A stretch of DNA of 64,000 bases. It comes from Allgaiera indica. Lineage in GTDB: Bacteria > Pseudomonadota > Alphaproteobacteria > Rhodobacterales > Rhodobacteraceae. Positions 39,381 to 46,987 of the stretch are shown piece by piece. The stretch is from positions 1-64,000 of the forward strand of contig NZ_FNOB01000017.1 of the NCBI RefSeq assembly GCF_900106675.1, in the 5' to 3' direction. Below the pieces are notes generated by a model. That model saw only the letters and a program-made list of their open reading frames with translations. It was not told where the DNA came from and did no database searches. The stretch's first letter is position 1. Each line of letters begins with the position of its first letter. Position numbers and translations under genes: made by a program.

Positions 39381-39794
39381 TCAACGGCGGGAAGTTTCCA
39401 CAGCAGCGCTCAGAACCCGGCGAATATCCGCCGGAATGCGCACGGGCGCACCCTTTTCCGTGAGGCAGACCAGCGTGACCGCCGCCGTGAACAGCCGATC
39501 GGTGCCGCGCAGCACCTCCTGGCACAGCGCGATGCGCGCGCCGCTCAGCGCCTGAAGGCTGGTGTCGACCTCCAGCAGGTCATCGAAGCGCGCGGGCGAC
39601 AGGTAATCGGCCTCGACCCGGCGCACGGCGAAGACGATCCCGTGATCGGCCTTGAGCGCGACCTGATCGACACCCAGCGCGCGCACCCATTCGCTGCGCG
39701 CGCGCTCGATGAACTTCAGATAATTCGCGTAATAGACGATGCCGGCAAGATCGGTGTCCTCGTAATAGACCCGAAGGCCGAAGCGGTGGCTCAA
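39381..39794 (-). CDS. ybgC: Acyl-CoA thioesterase YbgC of the Tol-Pal cluster
   Basis: A 137-residue hotdog thioesterase. The 4-hydroxybenzoyl-CoA thioesterase-type active region is [27 protein letters not shown], with the catalytic Asp in DTDLAG. It is the usual first gene of the tol cluster and may act on membrane lipid precursors. No ATG fits; the start is a TTG at 39792-39794 that overlaps the argC stop as TTGA, so translation is probably coupled to argC. Confidence 0.92.
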   Translation of the reverse strand: MSHRFGLRVYYEDTDLAGIVYYANYLKFIERARSEWVRALGVDQVALKADHGIVFAVRRVEADYLSPARFDDLLEVDTSLQALSGARIALCQEVLRGTDRLFTAAVTLVCLTEKGAPVRIPADIRRVLSAAVETSRR

Positions 39795-40735
39795 GACGCC
39801 GCCTCCTCCAGCGCCGCCTCGTGAAGGCCCGCACCCTCGTCGAGGCCGAACATCACGTTGAGGTTCTGCACCGCCGCGCCCGAGGCCCCCTTGCCCAGGT
39901 TGTCGAGCACCGCGACCGCCGCGGCGCCGCCGGTCGCGGGATTGCCATGCACCGACAGCTCCAGCCGGTTGGTGCCGTTCAGGCGCTGCGGCATCACGCG
40001 CGGCGCGTGCGCCGAGGCCGGAACGACCTGGACGAAACGCTCGCCAGCATAGGCATCGCTCAGCGCCGCTTCGGCGCGGGCGATGCCGTCGGCGCCCATG
40101 TGCAGATGCAGCGCTAGCGCCATGCCCTGCGCGTAATCGCCCACCGAGGGCACGAAGACCGGAGCGGCCCGCAGCCCGCCATGCAGGGTGATCTCGGGCA
40201 GGTGCTTGTGGCCCTGCCCCGCGCCATAGAGGAAGGATCCCTGCACCGCGCCGCTCTCGTATTCCGCGATCATCGCCTTGCCGCCGCCGGTATAGCCCGA
40301 CACGCCCGAGATCGCGGGCGCGGTTGCCGGGTCGATCAGTCCCGCCGCCACCAGCGGCCGGATCAGCGCGATGGCGCAGGTCGCCCAACAGCCGGGGTTC
40401 GAGACATAGCGCGCCGCGGCAATCTTCGCGCGCTGGTCCTTCGTCATCTCGGGGAAGCCATAGGCCCAATCGGGATGCACCCGGTGCGCGGTCGAGGCGT
40501 CGATGATCCGGGTCTTCAGATCCTTCGCCTGGGCCACGATTTCGCGCGCGGCGTCGTCGGGCAGGCACAGGATCGCGGCGTCGGCCTCGGCATAGGCCTC
40601 CAGCCGCGCGGCCGGGTCCTTGCGCCGCTCCGGGTCGACACTGACCAGCGCGATGTCATCGCGCGTGGCCAGACGCTCGCGGATCTGAAGCCCCGTCGTC
40701 CCTGCCTCGCCGTCGATGAACACCTTGACCGGCAT
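39791..40735 (-). CDS. argC: N-acetyl-gamma-glutamyl-phosphate reductase, type 2
   Basis: Third step of arginine synthesis, reducing N-acetylglutamyl phosphate to the semialdehyde with NADPH. At 314 residues and with the start [16 protein letters not shown] it belongs to the short type-2 group. The catalytic Cys is in [17 protein letters not shown] near residue 117, followed by the [14 protein letters not shown] block. Overlap with ybgC couples this biosynthetic gene to the Tol cluster. No other arg gene is in the window. Confidence 0.95.
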   Translation of the reverse strand: MPVKVFIDGEAGTTGLQIRERLATRDDIALVSVDPERRKDPAARLEAYAEADAAILCLPDDAAREIVAQAKDLKTRIIDASTAHRVHPDWAYGFPEMTKDQRAKIAAARYVSNPGCWATCAIALIRPLVAAGLIDPATAPAISGVSGYTGGGKAMIAEYESGAVQGSFLYGAGQGHKHLPEITLHGGLRAAPVFVPSVGDYAQGMALALHLHMGADGIARAEAALSDAYAGERFVQVVPASAHAPRVMPQRLNGTNRLELSVHGNPATGGAAAVAVLDNLGKGASGAAVQNLNVMFGLDEGAGLHEAALEEAAS

Positions 40736-40774
40736 CGTCCCGTTCCTTTCGTTGCCGTGGAATCGCGCCGGACC

Positions 40775-41407
40775 TTACCCTGATCCGAGCCGCGCCGCCA
40801 GCCGCAGCGCATGACTGGGATCCTGTGCCACCGCCGGCATCGCCGGATCATAGGCCGCGCGGATCAGCCCGGCGATCTCGGGGCGCAGGATCACCGTGGC
40901 CTGCGCGCCCGTGCCCGCCCGCGCCAGGGGCGAGCGGTTGGCGAAGGCCTGTTCCGACCACAGCAGGATCACCTGCGCGGCCTGGGCCAGCGCCAGTTCC
41001 TCGGCCGGCAGGACGGAAAGCGCGGCATCCATGCGCAGGAAGACGAAGGCCGCGCGGATCGCCCCATCCGCGTCGAAGCGGAAGGCGCGGTACTGGTTCG
41101 CGCCCTGAGCCTGCAGCCGCGCGAGCAGCGGGGGGAGGTCCGGGATCAGCCGGTCGAGATTGGGCACGCCGCCGAGTTCCGCCCAATCGCGGAAGAAGAA
41201 GATCATCAGATTGGCGCCCAATTCCGGGTCGGTCTCGGCCATCTGGTGGCCGGCCAGCGCCACCACCGCCTCGATCGCGCCCTTGACGGAGGAAAGCGTG
41301 GCGTCCTCGACCCCGAAGACCACCGGCACGATCGGACGGCCCCAGCGGGCGCAGAGGTACCTGCCGTCGGCGCGGGTGAAGAGCGGGGCGATATCTTCGG
41401 GGGTCAT
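40775..41407 (-). CDS. Conserved protein of unknown function
   Basis: A 210-residue soluble protein that I do not recognise. It has no signal peptide or membrane span. Notable stretches are LCARWGRPIVPVVFGVEDATLSSVKGAIEAVVALAGH, ELGANLMIFFFRDWAEL and QYRAFRFDADGAIRAAFVFLRM; the alternation of strands and helices suggests a compact alpha/beta fold. It lies between ruvB (76 bases upstream) and argC (39 bases downstream) on the same strand. The ATG at 41407 (AGAGG upstream) is preferred over one nine codons upstream. Confidence 0.75.
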   Translation of the reverse strand: MTPEDIAPLFTRADGRYLCARWGRPIVPVVFGVEDATLSSVKGAIEAVVALAGHQMAETDPELGANLMIFFFRDWAELGGVPNLDRLIPDLPPLLARLQAQGANQYRAFRFDADGAIRAAFVFLRMDAALSVLPAEELALAQAAQVILLWSEQAFANRSPLARAGTGAQATVILRPEIAGLIRAAYDPAMPAVAQDPSHALRLAARLGSG

Positions 41408-41456
41408 CGGGGCCTCTGGGGCGTGCGTGGGCATGGGATTGCAGGCGCCGCATGCG

Positions 41457-41474
41457 TATTTCGGGAACGATGAA
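41457..41474 (+). repeat. Dispersed 18-base repeat, degenerate copy 3
   Basis: TATTTCGGGAACGATGAA, in the gap just downstream of ruvB. It keeps the TATTT and ATGAA ends of the repeat and differs in the middle. It is most like the copy at 52084 after ileS. Confidence 0.5.
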
Positions 41475-41483
41475 AGGGCAAGA

Positions 41484-42509
41484 TCAGCCCTCGAACAGTT
41501 CGCCCTGACCGGGAAGTTTGGGGGCCTCGAGGCCGAGATGGCGCCAGGAGCGCTGGGTCAGCATCCGGCCGCGCGGGGTGCGGGCGAGGAGGCCCTGCTG
41601 CAGTAGATAGGGTTCGATGACTTCCTCGATCGCGTCGCGGCTTTCGGACAGCGCAGCCGAGAGGGTTTCCACCCCCACCGGCCCGCCGCCGTAATGTTCG
41701 GCCATCAGGCCCAGATAGCGCCGGTCCGCCCCGTCGAGGCCCAGATGATCGACGCCGAGGCGCGTCAGGGCGCTGTCGGCGATCTCGCGGGTGAGCGTGC
41801 CGTCGCCTTCGACCAGCGCGAAATCGACCACGCGGCGCAGCAGGCGCCCGGCGATGCGCGGGGTGCCGCGGGCGCGGCACGCGATCTCGGCGCAGCCTTC
41901 GGGGGCGGAGGGCACGCCCAAGAGGCGCGCGCCGCGGGTGACGATCTCGTGGAGTTCGGCCTCGGTATAGAACTGCAGCCGCGTGGGAATGCCGAAGCGG
42001 TCGCGCAGCGGTGTCGTCAAGAGGCCCAGCCGCGTGGTGGCGCCGACCAGGGTGAAAGGCTGCAGGTCGATCCGCACGGTGCGCGCGGCCGGCCCTTCCC
42101 CGATCACCAGATCGAGGGCGAAATCCTCCATCGCGGGGTAGAGCACTTCCTCGACCGCGGGGTTCAGGCGGTGGATCTCGTCTATGAACAGGACGTCGCG
42201 GGGTTCGAGATTGGTCAGGATCGCGGCCAGATCGCCGGCCTTGGCCAGGACCGGGCCGGAAGTCATGCGAAACCCCACCCCCAGTTCGCGCGCGATGATC
42301 TGGGCCAGCGTCGTCTTGCCCAGGCCCGGGGGGCCGTGAAACAGCGTGTGGTCCATCGCCTCGCCGCGCATCCGGGCGCTTTCGATGAAGACCCGCAGAT
42401 TGGCGCGCGCCTCGGCCTGGCCGATGAATTCCTCAAGCTGCTGCGGCCGCAGCGCCCGGTCGGCATCCTCGGGCAAACGGTCCGGGCGAAGGGTCGGGTC
42501 AGAGGTCAT
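41484..42509 (-). CDS. ruvB: Holliday junction branch migration helicase RuvB
   Basis: A 341-residue AAA+ motor that drives branch migration of Holliday junctions with RuvA. Landmarks are [25 protein letters not shown], Walker [14 protein letters not shown] near residue 60, Walker [27 protein letters not shown], the sensor 1 region [20 protein letters not shown], and a winged-helix C-terminus. The ATG at 42509 gives the normal length. ruvC and ruvA, which usually precede ruvB in this order of bacteria, are not upstream; an unrelated exported protein gene is there instead. Confidence 0.96.
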   Translation of the reverse strand: MTSDPTLRPDRLPEDADRALRPQQLEEFIGQAEARANLRVFIESARMRGEAMDHTLFHGPPGLGKTTLAQIIARELGVGFRMTSGPVLAKAGDLAAILTNLEPRDVLFIDEIHRLNPAVEEVLYPAMEDFALDLVIGEGPAARTVRIDLQPFTLVGATTRLGLLTTPLRDRFGIPTRLQFYTEAELHEIVTRGARLLGVPSAPEGCAEIACRARGTPRIAGRLLRRVVDFALVEGDGTLTREIADSALTRLGVDHLGLDGADRRYLGLMAEHYGGGPVGVETLSAALSESRDAIEEVIEPYLLQQGLLARTPRGRMLTQRSWRHLGLEAPKLPGQGELFEG

Positions 42510-42784
42510 GGGCGGCCTGGATTGGAATGCCCGACCATCGCCGGTTTGCCGCGCCGGTTCAAGCCCTGTCCCCCCTTTGTTCCGCGCAATGCGGGTAAAA
42601 GGCGCGGCTTGGCCGGCGAGGTGGAAGACGCTTTGCCGGCGCGGCAAACTGGCGGGGACGCTGCCGCCTCGGAGGGCTTGTGCCAAGATGAGGAGATGAG
42701 CGAACGCCAGCTGCGCTCCCCTCTTTGAAACATTCTTGCGGCGGCACAATCCGGGCCAGTGGCGCGCGGAAGACGCCTGGCCGT

Positions 42785-43354
42785 TCAGTCGAACGGGTTG
42801 GAGCCACCGCCTCCGCCGCCGCCCGCGCTGCCGTTGCCACCACGCAAGGCCTTCACGCAGCGGATCAGCGCCGACATCGAGGCGCGAGAGCCGGCCAGCG
42901 TGTAGGAGCGCACATGTTTGCCGCGGCTGTTGTAGAGACGCAAAGTGCTGCCTCGTGCGACCTCCAGCAGGAATTTCGTGCCCTTGCTGGAGCTGGGCAG
43001 GTTGAACAGCACCGAGTGCTTGTAAAGTTCGGCATTCGTCATCCGCCACGAGGGATAGCCGTCGATCCGGACCCTCAGGTCGCCCCGGTGGCGCGCACCG
43101 AAGGCCCAGTCGCGCGAATAGAACTGCAACCGTACCCGGCTGGTCGGGCTGGCCCAGATCGAAAAGATGTTCCCCGAGCGCGTAACCTGCGCGACACAGC
43201 GCAAGCGCTTGTCGCCGTAATTCACCACCCGCACCTGCCAGCTTTGATGCTTGTAGATCGTGCGCGAGGTGACCTCGGCCGCAGCGGGGCGGGGCGCGCC
43301 CCCAAGCGAAACGGCCAGCGCAAGCGCGGCGGCAAGGATGGCGGTGGACTTCAT
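42785..43354 (-). CDS. Exported protein of unknown function with a poly-Gly tail
   Basis: A 189-residue protein with a cleavable signal peptide (about 1-26, ending PAAAEV). Two Cys residues, Cys53 (RLRCVAQ) and Cys166 (LIRCVKAL), probably form a disulfide in the periplasm. The segment [20 protein letters not shown] resembles the C-terminal part of several alphaproteobacterial periplasmic proteins, including IalB-like ones, but I cannot assign a family. The last 18 residues are Gly-rich. GGGAGG precedes the ATG at 43354. It stands alone between ruvB and the acyl-CoA synthetase gene. Confidence 0.78.
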   Translation of the reverse strand: MKSTAILAAALALAVSLGGAPRPAAAEVTSRTIYKHQSWQVRVVNYGDKRLRCVAQVTRSGNIFSIWASPTSRVRLQFYSRDWAFGARHRGDLRVRIDGYPSWRMTNAELYKHSVLFNLPSSSKGTKFLLEVARGSTLRLYNSRGKHVRSYTLAGSRASMSALIRCVKALRGGNGSAGGGGGGGSNPFD

Positions 43355-43488
43355 CGATCCCTCCCGAGGTAGCATGGGCAACACCCCCGAGTGTGGGCCA
43401 AGGGCGCGAGGCGATCAAGTCTTCGTGATGTCAGATGCCGTCTTCGGCCACGCAGGGCCGAAGATTCACGCCATTTCCGGGGCTCATG

Positions 43489-45387
43489 TCACTCGGCGTC
43501 CCATTCCCAGGGGCGCGTCAACTCGCCCAGCGTGTGGGCGACCCTCTGGGGATCAACCTCGCCGGTCTTGCGCAGGCGGGCCACAAGCCCGCGTTTCTTG
43601 TCCTCGACCACCTCGGCGACCTCGGCGGCAAGGCCGGCCTCGGCCAGGGCGGCATCATAGACCCGCTTGATCGCGCGTTTGCGCAGTTCAGGCTTGAAGA
43701 CCTTGCCGACCGCCGTCTTGGGCAGTTCGGGCAGGATCTCGATATGGCGCGGGATCGCGGCGCGTTCATGGATATTGGCGCGGGCGTAGTCCAGCAATTC
43801 CTCGACCGTGACGTCGGCGCCCGCCACCAGTTCCACATAGGCGCAGGGCAATTCGCCCGAATGGGCATCGGGTTGGCCGATCGCACCGGCGAAGGCCACC
43901 GCCTCATGACCCGCGAGCGCCTCTTCGATCTCGGCCGGGTCGATGTTGTGGCCGCCGCGGATGATCAGATCCTTGGCGCGGCCGGTGATGAACAGATAGC
44001 CGTCCGGGTCGATCCGCCCCAGATCGCCGGTGCGCAGGTGGGTTCCCCCGGCATAGAGGTTCGTGTTCTTGCTGTCGTCGGTATAGGTCTGGCCGGTCAC
44101 CACGCCGGGATTGGCGACGCAGATCTCGCCCACCTCGTCGGGGCCGCATTCGCGGGTGATGTTGCCGGCCTCGTCGCACATCAGGATGCGCACGTCCGTA
44201 TGGGGAAACGGCAGCCCGACCGAGCCGATCTTCTTTTCGCCGTCGGGCGGGTTGATCGACACAAGGCAGGTGGCCTCGGTCAGACCGTAGCCTTCGCAGA
44301 TGGTCACGCCGGTCGCGGCCTCGAAGCGCTTGTACAATTCCACCGGCAGCGGGGCAGAGCCCGAGAAGGCGAAACGCAGGGTCGAGACATCGGCGTCGAT
44401 CTTGCGCTGCATCAGCGCCGAGATCGCCGTCGGCACCGCGATCACATAGGTGATCTTCCAACGCTCGACCAGCTTCCAGAAATTGTCGACCACGCCCTCG
44501 CCGCGATAGCCGGCGGGGGTGGGGAAGATCACATGCGCGCCGGAGGCGATCGCCGACATCAGGACGGGATAGGCCGCGAAGACATGAAACAGCGGCAGCG
44601 GACAGATCACCCGGTCGGTCTTGCGAAACAGCAGCCGTTCGCCGAGCCAGCCGTTATAGATCATCCCCGACACCTTGTGCTGCGCGACCTTGGGCATTCC
44701 GGTGGTGCCGCCGGTGTGGAAATAAGCGGCGAAACGGTCTTCGAGCGGGTCTTCGAAGGTCAGCCGGTCGGCGGGGTGGCGGTTGCATTCGCGGTTGAAG
44801 TCAAGCACGCGGGCCTTGTGGGTGACCTGGATCTTTGGCCGGACCAGCGGCACCAGCAGGCGCTTGACGCCGGTGAGATAGCGGTTGAGATCGACCTCCA
44901 GCACGGTTTCGACCTTCGGCGCCAGGACCACCGCCTGCGCCACTTTCTGGCCGACATCGGTCTTGGGGAAGCCCTTGAGCGTGACCACCACCTTGGCGCC
45001 GGTCTCACGCAGGATGGCGCCGATCTGTTCGGCATCGAGCAGCGGGTTGATCGGGTTGACGATCCCCGCGACGGCGCCGCCCAGCAGCGTCACCACGGTT
45101 TCATTGGCGTTGGGCATCACAAAGGCGACCACCGTGTCGGGCCCGATACCAAGGCTGCGAAACAGGTTCGCAGCCTGGGTAACGCGGGCGCGCAGTTCCG
45201 CCCAGCTAAGGGTCTCGGCGGGGTCGGCGGGGCCCGACAGGATCTGGAAGGACACCGCGGGCTGGTCGGGATGCCGGTCCGCGGTTTCCGAAAGGAAACG
45301 ATACATCGTGCGCGACAGATCGCGGCCCTCCCAGGCTGCCTCGGCCTCGATCGCGTTGCGATCCGCCAGTGTCGCGTACTTTCCCAT
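43489..45387 (-). CDS. AMP-forming acyl-CoA synthetase
   Basis: A 632-residue member of the ANL superfamily that activates a carboxylic acid to its CoA thioester. The AMP-binding motifs are AAYFHTGGTTGMPKVAQHK near residue 220, EGYGLTEATCLVS, the hinge region TGDLGRIDPDGYLFITGRAKDLIIRGGHNIDPAEIEEAL and the catalytic Lys in LPKTAVGKVFKPEL. The acid substrate cannot be read; the long form suggests a fatty or branched acid. The ATG at 45387 with GGGAGG upstream is chosen; the open frame further upstream is not coding. Confidence 0.92.
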   Translation of the reverse strand: MGKYATLADRNAIEAEAAWEGRDLSRTMYRFLSETADRHPDQPAVSFQILSGPADPAETLSWAELRARVTQAANLFRSLGIGPDTVVAFVMPNANETVVTLLGGAVAGIVNPINPLLDAEQIGAILRETGAKVVVTLKGFPKTDVGQKVAQAVVLAPKVETVLEVDLNRYLTGVKRLLVPLVRPKIQVTHKARVLDFNRECNRHPADRLTFEDPLEDRFAAYFHTGGTTGMPKVAQHKVSGMIYNGWLGERLLFRKTDRVICPLPLFHVFAAYPVLMSAIASGAHVIFPTPAGYRGEGVVDNFWKLVERWKITYVIAVPTAISALMQRKIDADVSTLRFAFSGSAPLPVELYKRFEAATGVTICEGYGLTEATCLVSINPPDGEKKIGSVGLPFPHTDVRILMCDEAGNITRECGPDEVGEICVANPGVVTGQTYTDDSKNTNLYAGGTHLRTGDLGRIDPDGYLFITGRAKDLIIRGGHNIDPAEIEEALAGHEAVAFAGAIGQPDAHSGELPCAYVELVAGADVTVEELLDYARANIHERAAIPRHIEILPELPKTAVGKVFKPELRKRAIKRVYDAALAEAGLAAEVAEVVEDKKRGLVARLRKTGEVDPQRVAHTLGELTRPWEWDAE

Positions 45388-45650
45388 GTCTACCTCCCAT
45401 CGGCGCCCCTTAAACGGGGCCTTCGTTGTCCTCCAAGAGTGGGAAGAATTTCGCCTCAGCGCAAGGGTTACGCAGCGCGACCGGGGTGCGGGATGCGATA
45501 TCCACCGTATCGGATGCCGTTTCGCCCCGCCCCTCGGGCGCCTGCCCGCCCCGCCGCGCCTGTCGGCGGGATTGCCGCGCGGGGATTGACTTGCCCACCG
45601 CGCCGCCGATGCTGGGGTGGCGCGGCCGGTTGCCGGGACCGGCGCAAGCG

Positions 45651-45699
45651 GGAGGGACCAATTGATCGAAACTGCGCAGAAGACCGGGATACGCCTGAT
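45651..45699 (+). pseudogene. Separated 5' end of the methyltransferase gene (start and first codons)
   Basis: GGAGGG at 45651-45656 is followed after five bases by a TTG start at 45662 that reads MIETAQKTGIRL up to the insertion point. If the element at 45700-46535 and one copy of the 9-base repeat are removed, this frame runs without a break into the methyltransferase gene at 46545 (giving MIETAQKTGIRLIPPF). It is therefore most probably the original start of that gene. Confidence 0.75.
45691..45699 (+). repeat. Left copy of the 9-base target site duplication
   Basis: ACGCCTGAT lies directly outside the left terminal inverted repeat and is repeated in the same orientation at 46536-46544, as expected for a transposition event with a 9-base staggered cut. 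Confidence 0.88.
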
Positions 45700-45722
45700 C
45701 CAGCCCTTTGCAATAAATGGTG
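45700..45722 (+). repeat. Left terminal inverted repeat of the VOC element
   Basis: A 23-base sequence that matches the reverse complement of 46513-46535 at every position. A related but diverged copy of this end occurs at 52122-52144. Confidence 0.9.
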
Positions 45723-45770
45723 CATGTTGAGGCCAAACTTCTTGTGGGTACAAGGTCATGTCGAACAACG

Positions 45771-45799
45771 GCTCCCGAAGATTTCTTCGGGAGCTTTTT
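45771..45799 (+). terminator. Strong intrinsic terminator inside the left end of the VOC element
   Basis: GCTCCCGAAG and CTTCGGGAGC form a perfect 10-bp stem with an ATTT loop, followed by TTTTT. It points to the right and would stop transcripts entering the element from outside, a common feature of insertion sequence ends. Confidence 0.9.
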
Positions 45800-46003
45800 G
45801 TGAGGAATGTCGGCTGAGCGGGGCTTATTTGCCGTTCGCCAAGACTACTTGAGCGTCGACCTGATTGGACAGAAGTGGACGGCTACGTCCATTGCCGCTT
45901 TCAGTCGTGGGGTGCTACGCAATAGATAAGGGCATGTCTCAGTCGGCTCTTTTTCGCGGCTATCCCATTACCATCGCCGAAACACTTGGAGAAACTCCGC
46001 AGC

Positions 46004-46420
46004 ATGATTGCCTACTTCACCGTCGGAGCAGATGATCTTGCAAAGGCCGAATGCTTCTATTCGGCATTCCTCCCAGCGCTTGGCTACAGGCTTGAACGGT
46101 ATCATGGGGACTTGAGCTACATCTTGCCCGTAGAAGCCGGTCAGTCCACCGTTCAGCCAGATTTCTACGTCAAATCGCCCTTTAATGGGCAATCTGCATC
46201 GGCTGGGAATGGCGTCATGGTCGCGTTTCAGGCGCGGTCGCAGAAACAGGTCCGTGACCTTCATAGGGCTGCATTGGCCGCAGGCGGCTCTGACGAGGGT
46301 CAGCCTGGCTTCCGGGCTTCGTATGGCCCGCAATTTTATGTCGGCTACCTTCGGGACCCGCATGGTAACAAGATCGCGCTATTTTCCAATGACCCAAACG
46401 AACCCGGGCGCGACGAGTAA
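46004..46420 (+). CDS. VOC-family protein (glyoxalase/bleomycin-resistance fold), cargo of the mobile element
   Basis: A 138-residue protein that appears to be one VOC domain: MIAYFTVGADDLAKAECFYSAFLPALGYRLE forms the first beta-alpha-beta unit, and YVGYLRDPHGNKIALFSNDP is the usual C-terminal strand with the DP(D/H)GN turn. The conserved Glu of metal-dependent members is not evident at the end (KIALF), so it may not be a metal enzyme. Relatives include glyoxalases, resistance proteins and unknowns; the substrate cannot be inferred. It is the only gene between the inverted repeats. The ATG at 46004 is chosen; a TTG six codons upstream is possible. Confidence 0.87.
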   Translation: MIAYFTVGADDLAKAECFYSAFLPALGYRLERYHGDLSYILPVEAGQSTVQPDFYVKSPFNGQSASAGNGVMVAFQARSQKQVRDLHRAALAAGGSDEGQPGFRASYGPQFYVGYLRDPHGNKIALFSNDPNEPGRDE

Positions 46421-46512
46421 CCCCGGGGACCTGATATTCTTGCGAAACACTGCATCGGCCGCACCGGGTTCGAAGCCGCCGTTACGCTCCGCGTTTTCGT
46501 GGTTCTCACCTA

Positions 46513-46535
46513 CACCATTTATTGCAAAGGGCTGG
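46513..46535 (-). repeat. Right terminal inverted repeat of the VOC element
   Basis: Perfect reverse complement of 45700-45722. It contains a TTG at 46522 that is in frame with the downstream methyltransferase gene and may serve as its present start. Confidence 0.9.
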
Positions 46536-46974
46536 ACGCCTGATCCCCCCGTTTCTTTATATCGCGGCCGTGGTGCTGGGCCTCGTGGCCGAATGGCTGT
46601 GGCCGGTCGCCCTGTTGCCCATGTGGGTCAGGCTCAGCCTCGGGCCAGCGCTGATTGTCATCGCCGTGGTGCTGGTACGCCCGGCGATGAAGGCGTTTCG
46701 CGCGCGCGGGGTGGCCTTTGACGTGCGGCAGGCGCCGGGCACATTGGTCACCACGGGCCCCTACCGCATTTCGCGCAACCCCGGCTATCTGGCGCTGATC
46801 CTGATCAGCCTTGGCATCGCGGTGATCACCGACGACATCTGGATCGTCGGCTTTGCCGCGCTGGCCACGCTGGTCACCCGCCAGCGTGTCGTGCTGCCCG
46901 AAGAGCGCATTCTCGCCGCCCAGTTCGGCGACGCGTACGAGGCCTACAAGGCCCGCGTGCGGCGCTGGATCTGA
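46522..46974 (+). CDS. Isoprenylcysteine carboxyl methyltransferase-like membrane protein, 5' end replaced by the element
   Basis: About 150 residues. Four hydrophobic segments and the motif FDVRQAPGTLVTTGPYRISRNPGYLALILISLG match the ICMT/PEMT-type membrane methyltransferases, with the C-terminal LPEERILAAQFGDAYEAYKARVRRWI of this family (EE and YxxYxxRVRRW). The substrate of bacterial members is usually unknown. The natural start lies at 45662 on the other side of the mobile element; the frame now begins in the element's right inverted repeat (TTG 46522, MQRAGRLIPPF), so only about a dozen residues are changed and a product may still be made. Confidence 0.82.
   Translation: MQRAGRLIPPFLYIAAVVLGLVAEWLWPVALLPMWVRLSLGPALIVIAVVLVRPAMKAFRARGVAFDVRQAPGTLVTTGPYRISRNPGYLALILISLGIAVITDDIWIVGFAALATLVTRQRVVLPEERILAAQFGDAYEAYKARVRRWI
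46536..46544 (+). repeat. Right copy of the 9-base target site duplication
   Basis: ACGCCTGAT, identical to 45691-45699 and directly adjacent to the right inverted repeat. Confidence 0.88.
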
Positions 46975-46987
46975 CGCGGCGCGCCGA

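Larger units (their letters stand above)
45700..46535. mobile_element. 836-bp transposase-less element carrying a VOC-family gene
   Basis: The segment is bounded by perfect 23-base terminal inverted repeats (45700-45722 and 46513-46535; the left one begins CCAGCCCTTTGCAATAAATG) and flanked by a 9-base direct repeat, ACGCCTGAT. It holds a strong terminator at the left end and one intact gene of the VOC family, and is visibly less GC-rich than its surroundings. No transposase frame is present. The ends (CTTTGCAATAAAT) recall those of IS903-group IS5-family elements (GGCTTTGTTG-AATAAAT), which also make 9-base duplications, but this kinship is an inference. It is best seen as a non-autonomous cargo element. 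Confidence 0.85.

Noticed and set aside
43435-45852. 805-codon open frame on the plus strand opposite the acyl-CoA synthetase gene
   Set aside because: The minus strand encodes a complete AMP-forming synthetase with all motifs; the plus frame is its shadow.
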